DNA from: Halanaerobium salsuginis
Lineage (GTDB): Bacteria > Bacillota > Halanaerobiia > Halanaerobiales > Halanaerobiaceae
Direction of reading: 5' to 3'
Assembly (NCBI RefSeq): GCF_900114545.1
Contig: NZ_FOTI01000024.1
Coordinates: forward strand, 1 to 47,843
DNA: 47,843 bases
The translations under genes were made by a program, and so were the position numbers. Below are positions 42,827 through 47,843 of the stretch, piece by piece (position 1 is the first letter of the stretch; the number at the start of each line of letters is the position of its first letter). The notes under the pieces are model-generated. The model saw nothing but the letters and a program-made list of their open reading frames with translations, was not told the origin of the DNA and ran no database searches.

Positions 42827-44386
42827 TCACTCCAATTTAGTAAAATAATTAATAATTGCTTTAAATAAACCATTAATTGTATATTCTTCGGCGATTAAAT
42901 TAACTGCTAGTCCTTCTTGTCTGGCTGAAGCAGCGGTTACTGGTCCAATACAAATAACAGGAATCTCTTGCAATTTTAACATCAAATCTTCCAGGTCAGT
43001 TTCTGCTGCTGCTAAATTCTTAATGCCATTCATAAAATTACTAACTGTTGAAGAACTGGTAAAAGTAAGCAAATCAAGTTGATTATTTTTAATTAATTTA
43101 ATTAAGTCTGTTGGTAGTTCAGCTGGCACAGTCTGATAAGCTGTTAGATCAGTTACCGCAGCTCCCCAGTTAATTAATTGATCTGCTAAATCACGGGAAG
43201 CAAGATTAGCTCTCGGAAGTAGAAAATTACTTTCAGCAAAATTAATTTCACCTGCTGCAGCTAAATTTTCTAATAAATTTAAAATCCCCGCTGTTGAGTA
43301 ATCAGCAGGCAGATAGTCAGCCTGCAGGCCAAACTCAGCTAATTTTTTTGCTGTTTTACTACCAATACAGATTATTTTATGGCCAGCAAATGCTCTTGCA
43401 TCCAGACCAGCCTGCTGTAATTCCTGCCAGAAAAATTCAACTCCATTAACTGATGTAAAAATAATAAAATTATAAGCAGTTAATTCCCGGATAGCTTTTT
43501 TTAGTGGAAGTGGGTTAGCAGCCTCTTTAATTTTTATTGCTGGGGCCAGAATTGCTTGTCCTCCTTCGCTTTCAATTAACTCTACAAATTCTGCTGCCTG
43601 TTCTGCTGGCCTAGTTACTAAAATATTTCTGGCCAGAAGTTGCTTCTTTTCAAACCAGTTTAATTGCTCTCTTAGCCTGACAACTTCTCCAATTATAATT
43701 ACAGCTGGTGGCTTGAGCTTAGCTGTTTTTACTTTAACAACTATGTTGGCTAATTTGCCTTTAATAACCTGCTGCTGGGAACGACTTCCCCAGCGAATCA
43801 AGGCAATCGGAGTTTCTGGATCACGTCCTGCTGCTATTACCCGTTCTACTATTTTAGCAAGTTTACCAACTCCCATTAAAACTACAAGCGTATCAACTGC
43901 TGCTGCTATTTCTTCAATTTTAACAGTGCTACTGCTCTTAGCAGCTGCTTCGTGACCAGTAATTACAGCAAAAGAAGAAGCCAGGTGCCTTTGAGTAAGT
44001 GGAATACCAGCATAAAGTGGAACGGCCAGGGCCGAACTAATACCAGGAATAATTTCAAAGTCAATTCCTAATTCGGCTAAACGCAAAGCCTCTTCCCCTC
44101 CTCGACCATAAACAAAAGGATCACCACCTTTAAGCCTACAAACTGTTTTGCCTGCCTCTACTTTAGCTAGCATTAGTGACTCTATTTCAGACTGAGTATA
44201 GCGATGATCTGCTGCTTTTTTGCCAACATAGATCTTCTCAGCTGTCTCAGAAGCATAATCTAAAAAACGCTGGTTAGCCAATCGATCATATAAAATAACA
44301 TCTGATTTAGCCAGAGCCTGTTTTGCTTTTAAAGTCAATAGGGCTGGATCTCCTGGGCCAGCTCCGGTTAAATAAACTTTTGCCAT
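42827..44386 (-). CDS. cobA-hemD: Uroporphyrinogen-III C-methyltransferase / uroporphyrinogen-III synthase fusion
   Basis: A 519-residue fusion. Residues 1-245 are a SUMT (CobA/SirA) SAM methyltransferase with VYLTGAGPGDPALLTLKA, the GxGGDPFxxGRGGEE loop (LKGGDPFVYGRGGEE) and VIPGISSALAVPLYAGIPLT. Residues from about 250 are a HemD synthase (NILVTRPAEQAAEFVELIE, FTSVNGVEFF, FTSSSTVSNF). The protein closes the tetrapyrrole ring with D-ring flip, then methylates at C2 and C7 to precorrin-2. Such fusions are frequent in anaerobic Firmicutes. It is 17 bases after hemC. Confidence 0.95.
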   Translation of the reverse strand: MAKVYLTGAGPGDPALLTLKAKQALAKSDVILYDRLANQRFLDYASETAEKIYVGKKAADHRYTQSEIESLMLAKVEAGKTVCRLKGGDPFVYGRGGEEALRLAELGIDFEIIPGISSALAVPLYAGIPLTQRHLASSFAVITGHEAAAKSSSTVKIEEIAAAVDTLVVLMGVGKLAKIVERVIAAGRDPETPIALIRWGSRSQQQVIKGKLANIVVKVKTAKLKPPAVIIIGEVVRLREQLNWFEKKQLLARNILVTRPAEQAAEFVELIESEGGQAILAPAIKIKEAANPLPLKKAIRELTAYNFIIFTSVNGVEFFWQELQQAGLDARAFAGHKIICIGSKTAKKLAEFGLQADYLPADYSTAGILNLLENLAAAGEINFAESNFLLPRANLASRDLADQLINWGAAVTDLTAYQTVPAELPTDLIKLIKNNQLDLLTFTSSSTVSNFMNGIKNLAAAETDLEDLMLKLQEIPVICIGPVTAASARQEGLAVNLIAEEYTINGLFKAIINYFTKLE

Positions 44387-44403
44387 TAGCTGTTTTCCCT
44401 CCT

Positions 44404-45342
44404 TTATTTTCTCACTGCTGCAATTAGTTGTTCAGCACCTGCTGCCATCATTTCTTCAGCCAGCTGAACAGCTGTATTAACAGCTGTAGTTAAAGTATAA
44501 TTTTCCAATATTTTTTGCTGTCGAATTAAATTACTACCATCCAGAGCAGCTGCTGCAGCAGTAATAACAAGCTGTTCTGCTTCTAGCCTGGCATAACAAG
44601 CAAGCGGAGCATGGCAACCAGCATTCATTTTTTTTAAAAATTGTTGTTCTGCCCAAACTGGAATCGCAATTTGTTCATCTTCAGCTGCTTTCAAAAGTTC
44701 TTGTAGTTGTTTGCTATCTTTTTTTATTTCAACTGCGATTGCACCCTGGCGAGCTGCTGGCAGGCAAATACCAGGACTGATATACTCAGTTATTTCTTCA
44801 GTTAAATTAAGCCTCTCTAAACCGGCTGCTGCCAGAATCACTCCTGCCAGATTAACTTCTTTAATTTTATTTAATCTAGTTTCTATATTACCTCTAATTG
44901 GAATAATTTTCAAATCAGGTCGATACGCCAATAATTGCGATTTACGTCTTAAACTACCTGTGCCAAGCCTTGCTCCAGGCGGTAAATCAGCTAATTTTTG
45001 AGTAGATCCAGCCAGAACATCGAGGGGGTTAGCGCGTTCAATTATTCCACCAATTTTAAGCTGCTCAGGTAGAATAGTTGGTAAATCTTTAAAACTATGT
45101 ACTGCCAGATCAATTTTTCCTGTCAATAAAGCAATTTCTAAGTCTCGAATAAAAAGTCCGCTAGTTGCTAACTCACTTAACTGTTTATTTCTTTTGCGGT
45201 CACCTTCAGTTGAAATTTTTTTGATTTCAAATTCAAATTCTGGAGCCAGCTGCTGGAGCTTTTTCTGGACTAATTGAGATTGCTGTAAAGCTAACTTACT
45301 GCTTCTAGTTCCAATTACAAATTTTTTTTGCAAATTTATCAT
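44404..45342 (-). CDS. hemC: Porphobilinogen deaminase (hydroxymethylbilane synthase)
   Basis: A 312-residue enzyme polymerising four porphobilinogens into hydroxymethylbilane. GTRSSKLALQQSQLV at the N terminus, VHSFKDLP (substrate-binding), GTGSLRRKSQL, and the cofactor cysteine C243 in NAGCHAPLACY are present. The start is unclear: ATG 45342 overlaps the ribosome site AAAGGATG, and TTG 45333, 6-9 bases after it, could be the true start (309 residues). Confidence 0.95.
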   Translation of the reverse strand: MINLQKKFVIGTRSSKLALQQSQLVQKKLQQLAPEFEFEIKKISTEGDRKRNKQLSELATSGLFIRDLEIALLTGKIDLAVHSFKDLPTILPEQLKIGGIIERANPLDVLAGSTQKLADLPPGARLGTGSLRRKSQLLAYRPDLKIIPIRGNIETRLNKIKEVNLAGVILAAAGLERLNLTEEITEYISPGICLPAARQGAIAVEIKKDSKQLQELLKAAEDEQIAIPVWAEQQFLKKMNAGCHAPLACYARLEAEQLVITAAAAALDGSNLIRQQKILENYTLTTAVNTAVQLAEEMMAAGAEQLIAAVRK

Positions 45343-45357
45343 CCTTTATCTGTTCAA

Positions 45358-46197
45358 TTACCTGGCCTTTTTCTGATATGAGGCTAATAATTTAATAATT
45401 TTTTGACGGGCAGTCTGATAAAGCCATGAATTTTTATTCCCCTGGCTTATCTGATTAAGCTGCTGTTGTAATTCCACTTTCGATAAATTTCTTCCTAATT
45501 CAGCTAAGTTATTTAAAAAATCTGCTGCTGCAATGGTTCTAAAAAATTGCTGGCGTTCTGCTGATTTAAGTTTCTTAAGAGCAAGCGGTCTTATTTCAGC
45601 CATAACAGCCAATAAAAGCTGATATTCAAAACCAAATTGATCTGCTAATTGCTGTTTTATATTTTTAGCAAGAGCCGGCAAATTAGCGCCAGTTGCAGCT
45701 GTCAATTGTAAATCTCCCTGCTGGATTAAAGCCGGTAGAGTAAAATCAGAATAATTACTGTATTTAGCGTCTGCTATATTAACTAAAATATCATTTTGAT
45801 GAGCTAATTTAAAGACTTGATAATTTAACTCAGAATCTGCTGTAGCTGCAAAGACCAAAAACTTTCCAGTTAAATCATCGGCCTTAAAAGCTCGTTTAAC
45901 TAATAATATTTTACAGCTCTGCTCTGCTAACTTAAATTCTAATTTTAAACTATCCTGCTTAAACTTATCATTTTGCTGACATAAATTAATTACAGCTGCC
46001 GCCTGCTGAACAGCTTTATTTTTCTCAAGCTCCTTAATTAAATAATTTCGAAATTCAGCTGAAAAATAGAGACTAACTACTGTAATTACTGCTCCCGATG
46101 CTGCTAAACGTTTAAATTTACGCAGCGCAACCGAACCAGCACCGATTAATAAAATTGCTTTATCTTTAAGTTCTAAATTAACTGGATATTTTCCCAT
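45358..46197 (-). CDS. sirC: Precorrin-2 dehydrogenase (siroheme synthase N-terminal type), with insertion
   Basis: A 279-residue NAD-dependent enzyme related to the N-terminal part of CysG and to SirC/Met8. It oxidises precorrin-2 to sirohydrochlorin. YPVNLELKDKAILLIGAG gives the Rossmann fold; FLVFAATADSELN, ILVNIADA and DFTLPALIQQGDLQLTAATGANLPALAKNIK follow. It is about 60 residues longer than usual. Roughly 30 extra residues (about 55-90) sit in the middle of the nucleotide-binding domain. The conserved Ser of the STGG segment is Ala (AATGA), and whether it also chelates metal is unknown. It lies 3 bases after hemA. Confidence 0.85.
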   Translation of the reverse strand: MGKYPVNLELKDKAILLIGAGSVALRKFKRLAASGAVITVVSLYFSAEFRNYLIKELEKNKAVQQAAAVINLCQQNDKFKQDSLKLEFKLAEQSCKILLVKRAFKADDLTGKFLVFAATADSELNYQVFKLAHQNDILVNIADAKYSNYSDFTLPALIQQGDLQLTAATGANLPALAKNIKQQLADQFGFEYQLLLAVMAEIRPLALKKLKSAERQQFFRTIAAADFLNNLAELGRNLSKVELQQQLNQISQGNKNSWLYQTARQKIIKLLASYQKKAR

Positions 46198-46200
46198 TTT

Positions 46201-47493
46201 TTAATCTCCAACTGCAAATATTTTCTTAATAACTGCTAACTTTTCTTTTTTATGAACCGGTTCTTCTGCTGCTATTGCTTTTAATCCTATCGTTGGCTGA
46301 TGTAATAATTTATTTAAAAGTCGATGCCCTAACTGTTCAATAATTTCCTCAGCCGACAATTCAGAAGTAGCCAGCAGATGAAGAGCCCTTGCTACCTCGT
46401 CTGCTTTAATTTGTTCTGCATCTGCCCGCATTTCCTTAATTAGAGGCACACAGCTTCTTTCACGCAGCCAGCGTCTGAATTTATATTTTTCCTGTGCAAT
46501 AATAGCTTCTGCTTTAGAAATTTCACCAGCTCTTATGTCAAGGTTATGATCAACTACCTGCTGAAGATCATCAATATTATAAAGATGGACTCCAGCCAGT
46601 TCTTCAACCTGACAATCAATATCACGTGGTAGAGCAATATCAATTAAAAACATTGGACCATGCTTTTTTTGCATTGCTGCTTTCAAGTCATTTTTATGTA
46701 AAACAGTATGAGGAGCAGCCGTTGAAGCAATAATAATATCAACCTCAGCAATGCGATCAGTTAATTGCTGCCAGTGAATAACTTCACCGCCATACTTATC
46801 AGCCAATTTTTGACCATTACTATAGGTTCGATTAGCAACTATTATTCCCTCTACACCATAGTTAACTAAATTTTTTAACAGCAGTTCAGCAGTTTCTCCT
46901 GCTCCTAAAATCATTACTTTTTCTCCCTGTAAATCGCCAAATATATTTCGGGCCAGCTCAACTGCCGAATAACTAACTGAAACAGCCTTTTCACTGATTT
47001 TAGTTTCAGTTCTAACCAATTTACCAATCCGGATTGCTTCCAGAAAAAGCTGATTTAAATAGCTATCGGTTAGATTATGAGTCTGGTAATCGTTAAACTG
47101 TCGCTTTAATTGGGCCAGAATTTGTGTTTCACCTGTAACAAGCGAGTCTAGACCAGCTGCAACTCGATAAAGATGTTCTACTGCCTGTAAATCAAATTTA
47201 AAATAAAGATAATTACTAAGACTATCTAACTTATAATGCAGATCTTCTCGCAAATTTTGATAGAAAAATTGATAAAAATAATCTTTTAAAAATTGCTGTT
47301 TATAATTATCACTTTCCGAAAAAATATAAATTTCAAAACGATTGCAGGTACTTAAAATTAGAAATTCATTCATCTTTAATTCTTGCTGTTTCTTTAAGAG
47401 TTTTTTTCTAAGCTCTTTTTCTTGCAGTGATAAACTATTTCTAATATCAAGAGGTGCTGTTTTATGATTAATCCCGACAGTTAATAAATACAA
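46201..47493 (-). CDS. hemA: Glutamyl-tRNA reductase
   Basis: A 430-residue enzyme reducing glutamyl-tRNA to glutamate-1-semialdehyde, the first step of the C5 pathway. With TTG 47493 as start (7 bases after AGGAGG), the catalytic cysteine in LSTCNRFEIYI is C50, exactly the usual position, which supports this start over ATG 47544. GINHKTAPLDIR, GLDSLVTGETQILAQLK and the NADPH fold (VMILGAGETAELL) follow, and the C-terminal dimerisation domain is complete. It is the first gene of an eight-gene tetrapyrrole operon. Confidence 0.96.
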   Translation of the reverse strand: MYLLTVGINHKTAPLDIRNSLSLQEKELRKKLLKKQQELKMNEFLILSTCNRFEIYIFSESDNYKQQFLKDYFYQFFYQNLREDLHYKLDSLSNYLYFKFDLQAVEHLYRVAAGLDSLVTGETQILAQLKRQFNDYQTHNLTDSYLNQLFLEAIRIGKLVRTETKISEKAVSVSYSAVELARNIFGDLQGEKVMILGAGETAELLLKNLVNYGVEGIIVANRTYSNGQKLADKYGGEVIHWQQLTDRIAEVDIIIASTAAPHTVLHKNDLKAAMQKKHGPMFLIDIALPRDIDCQVEELAGVHLYNIDDLQQVVDHNLDIRAGEISKAEAIIAQEKYKFRRWLRERSCVPLIKEMRADAEQIKADEVARALHLLATSELSAEEIIEQLGHRLLNKLLHQPTIGLKAIAAEEPVHKKEKLAVIKKIFAVGD

Positions 47494-47521
47494 AACAATT
47501 CCTCCTCGTATAATATACTTA

Positions 47522-47541
47522 GTGATATTGAAATATATCAC
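47522..47541. promoter_or_regulatory. Inverted repeat in the hemA leader
   Basis: GTGATAT and ATATCAC are 7-bp perfect inverted arms with a 6-base centre, 29 bases before the hemA start codon. It could be a repressor site or a leader hairpin; neither can be decided from sequence. Confidence 0.35.
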
Positions 47542-47577
47542 CATTTAAATATAAACTTTCTTGTTTCCATTAATTTT

Positions 47578-47823
47578 AGATTTAGTCCCTGATATAATGA
47601 TATTTAAAGATATCCAGGGTAGATTTTGATCCCCCTTGTGGCATGTAATTACATGACTACTTTAAAAGTCTGATCCCCTGAGACTGATATGAACTCCTAA
47701 CACGTATGCTGTGTCCTATTTGTTTTCTGCTGCTTTAGCAGGCAGCTGCCTTTGTACTCAAAACTTACTGGTGAACACTAATGGCGAGGCTGTTGAACTC
47801 TCAGTTTTTCAGGGACTAAATCT
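47578..47823. other. Unassigned structured element bounded by a 15-bp perfect inverted repeat
   Basis: AGATTTAGTCCCTGA (47578-47592) and its exact complement (47809-47823) enclose 216 bases that have no open reading frame of note. Inside are a 14-bp palindrome (47642-47655), the hairpins ACAC-GTATGCT-GTGT and CTGCT-TT-AGCAG, and a possible long-range stem CCCTGA/TCAGGG with ACTGA/TCAGT. A plus-strand T run (TTTTTT) follows the right arm at 47831-47836, and TTGAAA-16-TATAAA precedes the left arm at 47528-47555. It could be a structured RNA or a small mobile element, or overlap the end of one. This covers nearly the whole gene-free stretch 47494-47843. Confidence 0.45.
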
Positions 47824-47843
47824 GGTTATCTTTTTTAGACTCC

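Noticed and set aside
44711-45001. 96-codon plus-strand open frame inside hemC
   Set aside because: Complementary to conserved hemC motifs; no ribosome site; likewise the plus-strand frame at 43713-43955 inside the cobA-hemD fusion.
47494-47544. Upstream ATG start for hemA (47544)
   Set aside because: It would translate through the AGGAGG ribosome site; TTG 47493 puts the catalytic cysteine at position 50 as in the family.
47578-47823. Cobalamin riboswitch or T-box in front of hemA
   Set aside because: Neither the B12 box nor the T-box AGGGUGGNACCGCG-type sequence is present on either strand.

Overview
The window looks like a chromosomal segment of a low-GC, Gram-positive-type anaerobe. The lineage is probably Halanaerobiales or a related Firmicute; this is inferred from strong A+T bias, AGGAGG-type ribosome binding sites with several TTG starts, PyrR attenuators, DHOD-B (PyrD/PyrK), an OhrR-type MarR regulator and GEMM-I riboswitches. 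No ribosomal RNA or other decisive taxonomic marker is present. Almost all genes lie on the minus strand.

Layout. Positions 1-271 hold the 5' end of an ISL3-like insertion sequence cut by the window edge. 403-2114 is a peroxide/electrophile defence patch: glyoxalase I, and a divergent gpx-ohrR operon with a 15-bp tandem repeat at its promoter. 2029-14703 is a complete UMP biosynthesis locus on the minus strand. carA-carB have their own promoter; the pyrR-uraA-pyrB-pyrC-pyrF-pyrK-pyrD-pyrE operon follows. PyrR-binding loops occur upstream of carA, pyrR and uraA, each followed by an intrinsic terminator, so uracil-nucleotide feedback acts three times. 14781-15917 is a class V aminotransferase.

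16073-30509 is dominated by cyclic di-GMP signalling. It contains two c-di-GMP-I (GEMM-I) riboswitches. One precedes a FapA-family gene plus a small degenerate HD-GYP gene and appears to act on translation. The other precedes a GGDEF/EAL phosphodiesterase plus a chemoreceptor and acts through a terminator. There are also a Cache-HAMP-GGDEF-HD-GYP protein and a receiver-PAS-GGDEF response regulator. tRNA-Thr(CGU) (just downstream of degV), tRNA-Leu(CAA), a cold-shock protein and a BaiN/HI0933-type flavoprotein are interspersed.

30704-39353 is mixed: a baeRF-family protein, a MocR-like regulator that has lost its PLP lysine, a DJ-1/PfpI protein next to a P-type ATPase with unusual ion-site residues, a DUF2254 membrane protein and a divergent aldo/keto reductase. 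The last two share a 37-bp inverted repeat that carries two nested, opposed promoters. 39383-47493 is a tetrapyrrole operon, hemA-sirC-hemC-cobA/hemD-hemB-(DUF374 acyltransferase)-hemL-cbiX. It makes uroporphyrinogen III and feeds precorrin-2/sirohydrochlorin (siroheme or cobalamin); no late heme genes are in the window.

The right end (47500-47843) has no gene but is highly structured: a 15-bp perfect inverted repeat 246 bp across, a 14-bp palindrome and several hairpins. It may be an unrecognised structured RNA or the end of a mobile element such as IS200/IS605 or IS110.
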